Source: Vandiemenella viatica (lineage: Eukaryota > Arthropoda > Insecta > Orthoptera > Morabidae). Taken from it: a stretch of 64,000 bases of DNA. This document shows positions 24,479 through 35,420 of this stretch, piece by piece; position 1 is the stretch's first letter, and every line of letters begins with the position of its first letter. The notes under the pieces were generated by a model that saw only the letters and a program-made list of their open reading frames with translations, searched no databases and was not told the DNA's origin. The position numbers and the translations under genes are program-made. The stretch covers positions 63,981,832 through 64,045,831 of the forward strand of contig JARYHS010013631.1 in NCBI GenBank assembly GCA_031002005.1. The letters are read 5' to 3'.

Positions 24479-25859
24479 CGATTCATTGCTGTCTGTATTT
24501 GGATTTTGATGGTATCCGCAAAATTATTGACAAATACACTTAAAAGACGATCTCTACATTATCAGTGATTATTATACAACTGTTGAAAAGAGGAACGATT
24601 TCATGATAAAAAGTAATGCATTTTCCGACGCAATATTTCAACTGTTACATGGCATTGGGGTATACTGAAGTAACACTAAATCCAAAATAAAAGCACAACT
24701 GATTAGTTTCCTAATCCTGCAATGTGAAACAAGTTCAATCTTATTGTACAAATCAGTTAATTGTCACTTGCAGTTCGTATGGATAGAAACATACGAGAAG
24801 TTATACTTTCGAAACGTGGAAATCATAGCAAAACCAAAAGAAATTTGCAAGTATGGAACTGTTATATACAAATATTCTAACTATATATTCTGTTTTATCA
24901 AACAGATAGTTTTAGTTACTAAATTACTTAACGTTGTTCCAAGGTACAGAGGTAATATAAGAAATCATAGCAGTAATAAACGAATACAATTTTTATCTAG
25001 TGTTCTGAAAACGTTTCTCTGTCGTTTATCGCTGTTAGTCCGTATAAGCGGGATGCAGTACAGAGATATCAGTGACAAGCGGAAATTACGTGATGTTTAT
25101 GCAGAGTTCTGAATTGTTCCCAGCTTGCTTGCTCGACATTCGTTTTCCGCGTAACATACGATTCTTGACTGACTGCTCTAAGATTTCATAAAATCTCAAC
25201 TTCAGGTATTGTTTCCTATTGTTCTATTGTTGAGTTTGTAATAAAATGTACAGTATCAAATGTGTACTAAATAATATATTCCAGAGAAGAGTCAATTAAT
25301 TGCTTTCTATAATTTTTCTAAGCTTTATCATCGAAACAGAACCTGGATCACACAGAACGTTTTACTGTCTTCCAGATGGAGACGTTCCTTGTCATGTAAG
25401 TTGTTAATAAGTTCCAAAATTATGTTTGCCCTTCCTAAAATTTATATCTACTGTACCCACAACCAGTGGAAGAAAAATTTATTACTAGCGTAATTTACGC
25501 AGGAATAATTGAGCGTTGAAATATTTTATAATATGAAAATACTTGTGATACTTTTAATGCAATGGTTTGGCAGTGACCTCTGCATGCGCATTACATATAT
25601 TGTTTCTGTAGAATTCATTCCGGACGTCAACTGTCACAGCGTGTTCTGAATTACTGCCTACTTCTCCGCCGTTCTATCAACACATTTATTTTATCCTACA
25701 TGTTGCAGCGTGTGAAGGTGAGGTATAACTTTGCTTATAAAAGAGTAATGTAATCGCTTAGAAACTCTTGCGGTATATAAAGTAAAATATTGACGTCAGA
25801 TTCCAAATTAAAACCTTTCTTATAGTTTACCATCTGGCCGTGTATTGTTTTTAACAGTA

Positions 25860-25962
25860 CCGGGATGCTTCCTTAAAAAGGCCATGGCCGAACTCCTTCC
25901 CGTTCCTTCTCCCCAGTCCCATCCCGCCTCTAATGACCTTGACGTCGGTGAGGCGCAAAGTC
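25860..25962 (+). repeat. SINE-A copy, head missing
   Basis: Only the tail half is present: GGGATGCTTCCTTAAAAAGG, then CCCATCCCGCCTCTAATGAC, then TTGACGTCGGTGAGGCG. This is the pattern left by incomplete reverse transcription. Confidence 0.78.
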
Positions 25963-26096
25963 ATCACTGAAAACATTGCACACATCTTCATAATCACTCT
26001 TGAAATCTGCGGTGAACCTGAACAGCAGGGATTTGCTCTTTAAACAAGAACTCAATTAGATCACGTCGAGGAAACGAAAACACTCTGTCAGCCATT

Positions 26097-26318
26097 TTTT
26101 TTTTTTTTTTTTTTTTTGGCATTCGCCTACTTTGCCATACAGCCAGCTCAATGTGATTTGTTGCTATCAAGTATTGACACAAGGACACTACAACACGGAC
26201 AAGACGGAGTAGACATTCACAGACACAACACTAAACACCCATGCCCTCGGCCGGACTCGAACCGGCGACCTTCGGTACGCGGAGCTAGCACTCTAGCCCC
26301 TACGCTACCGAGGCCGGC
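26097..26318 (-). repeat. SINE-B copy (tRNA-derived), full length
   Basis: Reversed tRNA-like head: GCCTCGGTAGCGTAGGGGC (A-box region) and GGTTCGAGTCC (B-box) when read on the minus strand. A body follows and ends in a long T run on the + strand (26093-26117), the A tail. Confidence 0.87.
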
Positions 26319-27390
26319 GATATGTTTCTTCTGCCTGTGATCATATGGTAGAAGCTAGTGGCGTAACAACAACCCAACGGATTGGGCAAAGTCTGTAGAT
26401 TAACATGATGCTAATAATTTTTTCTACACTGACGGAATTTGATTTGTAAAAACTATTGCTCATTGGGTCCAGTTTAAACTACCTACCTACTGAAAATACG
26501 TATCTTGAATGTTGATTTCTTTATTTTTCCGTTTCTTGTCGGGGGCAAGAGCTCACAGTAACCACAGATTTTATTACGTAAAATGTCTCAGAAGGAACGG
26601 CCTGATGGCTTATCGGTGTCTATGAGAAAGTCACCAGTTCGTATCCCGGTCTGGAAGTTTCAAAGATTTAGATTTCACCTTTCCAAACTTTGCATCATTT
26701 ATGTTCAGGGACCTATAATACTTCCGTGATTTTGAATCCACGTGAAACTTAATTTACCCTCTACCTCGTAGCTTTATATAAACTCAGCCAGCTATTATAT
26801 AGACATTGATATCAATAAAAATATGGAAACAATAACACGGTTTCTAAATTTTTAACTGTACGGAATAACAATGCACAAAATTTCTATTCTTTGTAACAAC
26901 ATATTTGAACTTCGAAACAAACAAGATTACAATTACTGTCAAAAACTGCCAATCTGCTAACAATCTCATATCTGCTGATTTGGCTACTTGATAAAAAGAA
27001 TTTATTAATACCTATCAATAGAGAGTATACAAGTATATCAAAAATCAGTAATTCGTACTAGCTTCCACGTCTGTAATACTTGTGGCTCGTTTGTGTATAC
27101 CAACAACTATACATGGTTCTGTACCCTTGATCGCCTTTATAACCCGCAACGACAAATGAAATGCACAACAAGAAACCCTTTAATCAGGACATTAAGAACA
27201 CACGAATTTTTCATGTTACTATTGCAATACAGGCCTGTAAAAACTACAGATTCCACTATAAGATACTATCGTAATTAGAAATTTTGGCATCCCTTCAAGC
27301 ATTTCTTATTATTGTCAAAATGATGCATTTCTTCGTGGCTGATATGGATTCTTATAAGCACAGCATAACAGTTGGTATAGTATTTCACTT

Positions 27391-27621
27391 TTTTTTAATG
27401 GCATTCGGCAACATAGGCCATACAGATGTAACAACGTGATATTATGATTCTTTCAGTGATCAATTTCTCTAGTAGGTTGTAGTTTCTAAGTACAGACACC
27501 ACAGAACGACCACAATATAAACACACACGACATTTAAACACCCATGCCCTCGGCCGGACTCGAACCGGCGACCTTCGGCACGTGGGGCCAGTACTCTAGC
27601 CCCTACGCTACCGAGGCCGGC
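27391..27621 (-). repeat. SINE-B copy with 13-bp target duplication
   Basis: Same head as the 26.1-kb copy, with A- and B-box intact. Flanked by TAGTATTTCACTT at 27378-27390 and 27622-27634, a clear target-site duplication of reverse-transcription type. This fixes the element length at 231 bp. Confidence 0.9.
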
Positions 27622-28085
27622 TAGTATTTCACTTACAGCTCTTTATGTGGTTAAATTTAACAGACTCAAATAAATGTCGTAACTGTTATAACAATCATTG
27701 GAATGGAAGATTGTCAGTAAGCTTTATGTCAACTAATAATAACGCTTTAATGATGATTAAGTTCTACCAGTACTTTATTTTCGGCATTATCAGATTGCAG
27801 CATATTCACGTCAGTTTTAACTTATAGTTTGTAGTACCTTTCTTCCGGTTTCGTGTAGTAACCTCGAATGCGTTTCAAATAATGGAATTGGAAAATGAAG
27901 TTAACTTGCCAGTAGCATGCCCCTGATGACTCCAGCATCTGAATATGATACCCTGCGTCCCGAGATCTGTTAAAACAGAAAAAACGTTACAGTGAAGAAA
28001 TTAAGTTTTTGGTTATATCACGCCTACTTATAAACTCTCTAGAGATACACCACAGATAAAACTGGAACTTTTTTAGCAAGGCTAT

Positions 28086-28291
28086 AAGCCTTGCCGATAT
28101 CGAGATCATTAGAGGCGATAAAATACTGGGTGCAAGGAACAGGAAATAATTCGCCCATGGCATTTTGAAGGAACTATCCCGGTATGCATCTGCAGAAATT
28201 TCGGAAACCATGGAAACCCGAAATCTGAATGGCCGAACGGGGATTTAAAACTACGTCCTCTCGATTTCCAGGCCCGATCGCTACCACACGG
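28086..28291 (-). repeat. SINE-A copy
   Basis: Reversed copy with GAGATCATTAGAGGCG at the tail, AATAATTCGCCCATGGC in the body and GGGGATTTAAAACTACG over the decayed B-box. Confidence 0.75.
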
Positions 28292-28539
28292 AAACCATTT
28301 CACTGATCTGCGGAATTAAAGTACGAAGTATATATCTATGAACAGAAAATTTTCACATTCGAACTATAATGGGCCTCCCGTGGGCATACTACCAAACTGT
28401 GGTGCTTATTGACATCAGCAAAGAAATATAAGATTTAAATCATAGCTGGAGTTTAAGTTTGTCATTATGACACAGAATAATGAGTCAGAAGAAAGTTTAC
28501 TGATATCAGTTTGATCGCTTATTATTACGGTTTCGTAAA

Positions 28540-28666
28540 CCGGATTTTTCCACGAATTCCCGAAATCAGTCTAGGCGAATGCCGGAATGGTTCCTTAAAA
28601 AGGTGAAGACCGAATTCCTTCTTGTTCCTCGCTCCGACTTCTATTATCTCTACTTCTACGAGTCTT
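28540..28666 (+). repeat. SINE-A copy, head truncated
   Basis: Forward body and tail: CTAGGCGAATGCCGGAATGG, then ACCGAATTCCTTCTTGTTCC and a decayed core. It lies 250 bp from a copy in the opposite direction. Confidence 0.65.
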
Positions 28667-29220
28667 AACACCATTAAAAAAGAAATAATATTGCTTAGAT
28701 CAAGACTGTAAACGAAGGAGCAGATAGATGTAAAAAATAATATTGTCACTAAGAATAACTGCCACAAAAAAGTTTATTTGACATAGTACGATCTACTATA
28801 TATAAAACGATAGCCTATAAGACTGAACATTAAAATAATTTAGATCCTTTAAAACGAACATTTATCTTTTTTAGCTTAAGCCAAGGTGCGGTGCATTTTT
28901 GCGACTAATTTCGCCAAGCGAGAAGGAGTGGAGGCTACAAGTTTGAAAGTTGCGTGGAACTTTTGTCTGCTTTCTCGTCGTGGATGATCCGTCTTAGGGC
29001 GGTAAACTTTCCCTGCCGACAACGTGAGCTGTCATACTGACATTTTTCCTACTGTGCTAAAAGAAATATTCTTATCCGACACATTGTCACCTGCTGCATA
29101 TTATTTTCCGTTTGAGACTTTAGAACCATCACACTGTTGTTTCTGTTCTGTAAAATGTTCAACTCTTTTCCTCGTATCCGCAACTGCTATCTTCGAATTG
29201 TGACCTGTTTATTTAAAATA

Positions 29221-29460
29221 CCGAGTGTGATGGGTGGGCGGTTAACTGGCTTCGCATTCGGAAGATCCCCGGTTCAAATCCCCGTCCGGGCATCCAGATT
29301 TGGGTTTTACATGGTTTCCCCAAATCACTCCAGGTAAATGCTGGAATTCTTCCTTCAAAAGGCTATGACCGTATTCCTTCCCGTTCCTTGTCTCCAGTCC
29401 CATCCCACCTCTAATGAACTCGACGTCGACGAGGCGTAAAGAACTAAGTAAAAAAATATT
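29221..29460 (+). repeat. SINE-A copy, full length with target duplication
   Basis: The best forward copy. The tRNA-like head starts CCGAGTGTGATGGGTGGGCG, an intact B-box GGTTCAAATCC is at 29271, the body reads CCAAATCACTCCAGG, and the tail core CTCGACGTCGACGAGGCG leads to an A-rich end. TTTAAAATA at 29212-29220 and 29461-29469 is a 9-bp target duplication. Confidence 0.85.
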
Positions 29461-31636
29461 TTTAAAATAACATACCTGATTTCAGATTGAAATCCGCTGT
29501 GTCACTATCACTTTTACACAAGCCATACGATAATGAACTAATAAAATAGTAATTAATTTGACGGGCTTCATGAAGAGGATGATAAATCTTCTGAGCTGAA
29601 CGTCCGACATGATCCACTAGGCCCGCTGTAAAAGCTAAACTTGGTATTCAATGCCTAGGTTGGATAGGTCCTCCCGAATGAGGTATACTTAGCCTACTAT
29701 CGAAAGTAGAGTGGCCATTTTCTTTCCTCCTTACCTAACATAAGACGGTAATCCTATCGGGTAAATTGGACATGCATTTTAACATGGAGTCCAAATCACG
29801 CAAGCGTTCTGGCATACTTCATATACACAAAACAAACTTTGTCATAGGTACCGGTGGGATGAAGAGCCTAAGAAAATCCCTGTCAAAACAGGATATGATA
29901 TTCCGCTAGTTAAAACTAAGCACTGTCGAAGTAAAGTTTGAAGTATCAGTGTCTAACGCTTCGAAGAATTTAATACTTGTTAATCTTTCATAAGGTAAAG
30001 TTATTTGCTATCTTACTAAACATGCAGGGTAAATTAGAAACAGCTGTTTGATGTAGGATCTCACTATGGCTATATTATCCACGAATCGCGTACCATACTC
30101 GTACCTGCATTGTATGCATAGTTTCATCCTACTATTTTCTTAAAAAGAAAATAGCCTTATACTGCATTTTTATACTCATTAATTGTTGTTACAGCCTCAA
30201 TTACTCGGAAACTGCATTGTGAACCATCAACAGATATTTGTAGACAATTCAGGATGTGACGTTTCATAACCACACTCTTTAACGCCGTCGTTTGGAAACT
30301 ACACATCGATGGATGTTTACGAAGGAACTGAGAGAAAAAGAGTGGAAAAATGAGAAATCGGTATTTGACCAAGCCCTCCCAAATTATTGTTATAACATCT
30401 TCATAGTTACTACTCCTGACTCAGTTAAAGATCGATGACTTTTAATTTACTAGTTTTCACCTACAGCTCAATGCGATCTTTTTCGATTACTCCTGTTTCT
30501 CGAGTTCCCTTACTGAAAACAACTCTTAAGATTTTTTTGTAATGTTTCAGTTAGATTAAATTCGGAACTACCGATGTTAAATAATCGACTTCTATGAGGT
30601 GATTAAAATTTAAGTTGTGAGTAGTCACAGTATTCACCATTTGTCATCCAAATTGAAACTAAATGCAAGAAAAAAAGGCTTCAAATTTTGTAGAATACAA
30701 AACTATTTTTAGTACTAATACTGAAAATCGTTTTTGCGAATTAGTGATTAATAATGTATACAATTCGTGAAACTTTAAATGAAAGTACAAAACTTCCATG
30801 TACTAACGGAAAACTTGAATATTTTTGGGACATTCCTACGTGAGAAACTAGTTCCGTTCTCTTGCTAAAAAGCAAAGGAAAGAATGTCTCCGGAATATCA
30901 AATTGATTTTATAAACTCTGTTTTAAAATTTATAGTGTTTAATACATAATATTATATCTGTGCCATCTGCGTTTGGTATTGGGAGTTATACTAGAGTCCT
31001 TGTATCAGAAATCCCTATAAAGATCTTTCTTTTAAAAACGTTTATATGGATTATTCCATATTGTTTCAGAAGTAGTGTGGGGTGTAACTGTAAGGAAATC
31101 ATTACTGAGAACGGGTAGAAAAATTATTCCTTTAGGATAATCACAGGTATTCAAAGGAAAACAAGAATTTCCTTTTCGCCATTCCAAAAGACCTTCATAT
31201 AAAGACTGGAAACTTAAATAATAATTCATAAAGTACAATCAAAAGTAAGTGGTAGATACTAGCTTTAATTTATATAATCAGAATTATAATACATTCTCGT
31301 AGTCAAGTAGTGTTCTTCTTCTTCTTCACCACCTTTTCCCAATATTTTTGGGTCAACTGCATTTGATGAGTTGTATCCACGGTCAAATTTGGAGCTTGGT
31401 TATGATCGAAATCCCTTTCTGAAGCCACGGATTTTATACCTAATGCCAGTTCGTACTACATAGTAATGGTGGAAGTCTGCCTGTGAAATGTGCAGCTATG
31501 TACAGCCTTTGTTAAGTGCATTATTGTTAGTGGAATGTGAGGCTGAGATTGGGGACGGATCCGTCATTCGCTATGATATCTGCGGAAATACGCCTACAAC
31601 CGCAATCGGGACGGCCGGTTCACGAAGGTCTGGGCA

Positions 31637-32052
31637 CAAGGGCGTATCCAGGATCAGAACTAGGGGGGGGGGGGGGAAATCTTAATTATGGGGAGGGGGG
31701 CAACTCGTAATTTTTTTTCGAGTAACTGGGCTGGAGGACTAAAAGATAAAACTCAAACATATTGAGGAAACCATTTTTATTATTAATTAACATAGTAATC
31801 CAAGGACCTTCTAAGCAGTTAATCAAGATCGTAACTCAGAGTTTTTTTATGTAAAAATTGATCGTCTCGTATTCTCAGTAAATTTTTCAATAACTTATTT
31901 GCCAATATCTCACAGTGTACTTTGGCGATATTTCGATGCACACTCATCAGGTATAATCCAATCAATCTTCCCTCTCCCATAGTGCTCCTGAGCCAGTTCT
32001 TTCCTCGTCGAAGCGTACTGAAGGCAACTTTTTCACGCTGGATACGCCCATG
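31637..32052 (-). mobile_element. Internally deleted hAT element carrying the transposase C-terminus
   Basis: A perfect 8-bp duplication, TCTGGGCA, is at 31629-31636 and 32053-32060. The 15-bp inverted ends are CAAGGGCGTATCCAG and CATGGGCGTATCCAG. The 416-bp element consists of the minimal right-hand end fused almost directly to minus-strand code for a hAT dimerisation domain. The rest of the transposase is gone. A run of G and G-rich sequence lies inside the left end (31662-31700). Confidence 0.88.
31819..32052 (-). pseudogene. hAT transposase C-terminal dimerisation domain, remnant
   Basis: On the minus strand the sequence just inside the terminal repeat reads REKVAFSTLRRGKNWLRSTM, then EGRLIGLYLMSVHRNI. 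This matches the C-terminal hAT dimerisation domain (FS.LRR.K.WLRSTM...RL.GL.L..IHR.I), in the form seen in ZMYM1-like hAT relatives. The catalytic core and BED zinc finger are missing because of the internal deletion. The open frame ends at a stop at 31819, and what precedes the domain is terminal repeat rather than coding sequence. Confidence 0.82.
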
Positions 32053-32439
32053 TCTGGGCACGTTCCTGATCACTCTGTAGCTCCCAGATCTAGTGTGCGG
32101 CGCCTCAGTGCACTAAGCCACACTGGCGGCTTTGGTCAGCACCACACTATAGCCTTTTAAAAGTCACAAAAGACACTACATCTACTGTTGTAGCACACTG
32201 AATGGCTCTGACAGGTGTTTTAGCTTACTAGAAAAATCACTGGTTTCTTCGTCACCGAGCAGGGCTGGAAAGCGGTTAACGTTGGGGCTGCCATTCCAGA
32301 GAACGCTGGCTCGATGCTCGAACAGCTACACAACATTCGCTTCGTTTATTCAAACTTACGTGGCCAAACTCCTTCCAGTTTTTTGACCCTATCCTATCGT
32401 GTCTATAAATTCTCGACATCCACGAACCATAAAACCATA

Positions 32440-32515
32440 ATTAAAAAGAAAAAAGATCACGGAATTAGATTCCCGGAAGGCTAGATTGCAGTTCCACCGA
32501 CTGAGCTAGGCTTCC
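32440..32515 (-). repeat. tRNA-like sequence, probably a SINE head
   Basis: Read on the minus strand, GCCTAGCTCAGTCGGTGGAA is a good tRNA A-box/D-arm, followed by GGGAATCTAATTCC where a B-box would be. The T-arm is poor and no acceptor stem closes cleanly, so a functional tRNA is unlikely. Confidence 0.5.
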
Positions 32516-34969
32516 AACTTTTCAAAATCTGAATTGAAACCCTTTTTCTACGGTACAATACTTTTTGAAGTGACACTTCTTTGGGCTTGGTAAGGAAACA
32601 TTTGCTAGCGTTACGCGTGAAGTGCGCACGCACCGGAACGTTCTGCGCAGACGCAACAAACGATACCCAGATACTAGCAGCTACGATAGTGTCGCAGTCA
32701 CTCGAGCTAATGTTAGACAGTGAGTACCCACTACATCATTTTGAATTAGTTAGCATTACATTTCCTATGAATGCATGTATAATTGCCAATGCATGTGTTT
32801 CGTGAACATACATAAACTGTATCAAATATTTTAACACTTAAATTGCTTTAATATTCACCGAAAGTCTAGCGAAGATGTCAGACAGCATATTTACATCCGG
32901 AGGAGTCGCAATTATTACACAATAGTAGCCTACAACCACCAGAATTTTTAATTGTTTTTTTTATTAGTTGCTTTTTATTTACTTCTTTATACTCGTTTCA
33001 TTTGTCTACGAGGATAACTTGTACAAATTTCATATTTAGTGTACAATGCAAAGAAAATAGTATAGTTCGTCCATTCGTGTGAGAAAGAAACATCAAAAAC
33101 CTTGAAAGAAATGCACACAAAAAATATTCAGAAGGATACATAGAAGTTTCACTTCTTGCGCGTGAATACAGTGATGACCGTTAAAGATATTTTTTTAATG
33201 AGCTTCCGGCTTGTTTATGACGTTATTTCCAGGTGAGTGATTTTGCGACAAATTAGCGACTGCGTCTATTTCTCGCCACTTACGGGCTACGAACTTGCCA
33301 CGAAATGTGGTTAACGAGTTATGCGTCAAAGTTGCCACCTGGTGTTACTTATTGCTTCGTTACTTCACCGTAACAGCCAGCGGCTACCCTCTTCCCAACT
33401 TGCTACATCTCTAAATTAAATCGTGCCTAACCGTATCTACGACGCCGACATACAAATTAGTCAGTTCTGAAATACAAACATAAAATAGGAAAAGTTTCAC
33501 AAGTAAATCGTTTTGGTTTATCAACAAGTTTTCTGTACTTAAAGAAACTGTGGCGTGAAAAGTACTGTTTACACACATGACGATCTTTGCAGGAACTGAA
33601 TAATTTTCACTGCGTCTTTATTGTATCAAAAACTATTTTTTATCTTTCGACGTCATCTCAAACAGATCAGGCAATGAGTATTAATGATTTCGTTTTCTTT
33701 TTCAAATTGACAATGGCCAAAACAGCCTGTTCAGTTATCAGGGGCGGCTCAAGGTTAGTCTCCTCTATGCGAAGGGGAAATTTGACACTCGCCTATATAT
33801 ACACAGCGGTCAGGCGGAGAGGTAGGTACGGGAGGGGCTGGTGTTGTGAGGTGAGGAGTAGGTACGATAACAGGTTATTATAAACATCATACAGTCAGCT
33901 CAAGTATTTTCTTGATTTTATTAGTTTTCTCTGTATGCGGTCTCGACATGGACCATTCAGCACAGTTCGACAATGTACTCAATTGAAACCAGTCGTGCTC
34001 CAGGCCGGAATCTAACACTTCGGAATCGAAACGTCACAAGTGATCCATATGCCAGACAGTGCAAGTTATGACGCTGGCATGGAACTGTAATATATCAGTC
34101 GTCCTAATATGCCTCCTTTCAAAAACAACATAGTCATTGAGTAGAGCACACGTTTCGTAAATCAGCTTGTTACCTTTCTATCAATAAATATCACATCGTA
34201 TTTATTACGGTGTCAGTAACAGAGAGAGAAGTAAGTGCTGCCATCTATTTGAGAATTGTTTAAGCTTCGTGCTAATGGCTGTTGTATTATTCTGTTTAAG
34301 AAACGTATATTTCCGTCACTTAAATTGAGCATCATTCCAGTTTATGCTCTTGAACAACTAAAAATTCATTTTATGGTAGAATCGAGAATAAACAGCTGAT
34401 TCATCCTTCCCTTCATTCCTAACTTCTCCACATCTTCTCCTCGTGTGTTTGTTTCATCGTCCAGGTTGCAAGGAAACTGGTAGTTTATTTCCGATTTAAA
34501 AATTATTTTAGGAAGTTTCATCACTAAATAGTGGATTCCCTTTTTTCCTCCATGCATTAAAATACCTATAGTACGTTATGTCACTACGAAAGCAATTGAA
34601 CTATTGATTGACAACGCAGTCATTGTTTTATTTCGTAATCTCCCGTGGTTACAAGTTTCTCTCTACCAACTTAACTAAGTTTCAGAATATTGTGGACTTA
34701 GTTTTGGCGCAGAGCACCCTCTGCCACCCACAATGTTTATGAATTGTGGAGTATGGATGTGGAAAGGAGTCAACTTAAAACAAAATCAGTATATAAGAAG
34801 ACAGGTGTACACGCCAAAAAGATGCACTGTCGCGAATATTATACATATTAATTATAACAATAGCAATTGTCGATACCTTTGATAAAAATAATTTCCCTTA
34901 ATAATTAGGAATAATTATTATTCTATGGAGTGGAATAAGTCGTGAATTAAAAATTCTTTTAATTTTTTA

Positions 34970-35420
34970 CTGAAATAGTTTTATCCTCTTCCAGTCAGTT
35001 AAGATATACTGGAAGCTTGTTGAAGACATGCATCCTTGGATATCTGACTCCTTTTGAACAAATGACATCGACTTGTAATACTTGTGAAGATTATTTTTGT
35101 TGCTAGCGCCTTAATGGGGTATTTTACCATTTTTTTCAAGTGGAGTATAATTAGTGACCACAAATGACATTAAAGTGTATTTATATTCGGCTGCCAGTGT
35201 TAAAATTCTTACGTTCTTCAACACCTCATTGTAAGAAGTTCTACGACTTACTCCTCAAATTATTCTCATTACTCGTTTCTGAGCAATGAATCTTTCATCC
35301 TTATGACTTGAATTTCCCCAGAAGATAGTTGCTTATGTCATTGAGTGATGAAAGTAAGCAAACTTAACTAGAATCTTCATACGAGATCACCTGTTGCTTA
35401 AATTGTGCGAATTACAAATA
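34970..35420 (-). pseudogene. LINE ORF2 C-terminal fragment
   Basis: Minus strand from about 35336: ATIFWGNSSHKDERFIAQKR, then VMRII, RKTSYNEVLKN, VRILTLAAEYKYTLMSFV and NKNNLHKYYKSMSFVQK. This is the thumb/C-terminal region of a CR1-like non-LTR reverse transcriptase. Frameshifts and stops interrupt it. The catalytic part is missing or too decayed to read. Confidence 0.75.

Larger units (their letters stand above)
17891..25859. other. Intron 2, first part
   Basis: Mostly AT-rich with two degenerate SINE-A copies and the AAC/GAC microsatellite. A pyrimidine-rich tract at 21460-21850 is open for 127 codons but is low complexity. 20640-20990 may be an old LINE 3' end. A 122-codon open frame at 24744-25112 has no recognised motif. 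Confidence 0.55.
25963..31514. other. Intron 2, SINE-rich segment
   Basis: Two SINE-B and three SINE-A copies. A weak tRNA-like head is at 26588-26680 (CCAGTTCGTATCCCGG). I see nothing else assignable, including at 29470-31500. Confidence 0.55.
31515..32130 (-). repeat. SINE-C copy split by a hAT insertion
   Basis: The head is at 32061-32130 (GGCGCCGCACACTAGATCTG when read on the minus strand) and the rest at about 31515-31636 (ATTGCGGTTGTAGGCG, TTTCCGCAG). The 416-bp hAT element and its duplication stand between them. Removing the element restores the family order. Confidence 0.78.

Noticed and set aside
24744..25112. 122-codon open frame in intron 2
   Set aside because: No recognisable domain, AT-rich codon use like the surrounding intron and no splice signals; expected by chance in this length of sequence.
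26240..26318. Possible functional tRNA gene on the minus strand
   Set aside because: A- and B-boxes are present but the same head occurs at 27.4, 38.7 and 42.3 kb with a common body and A tail, so it is a SINE.
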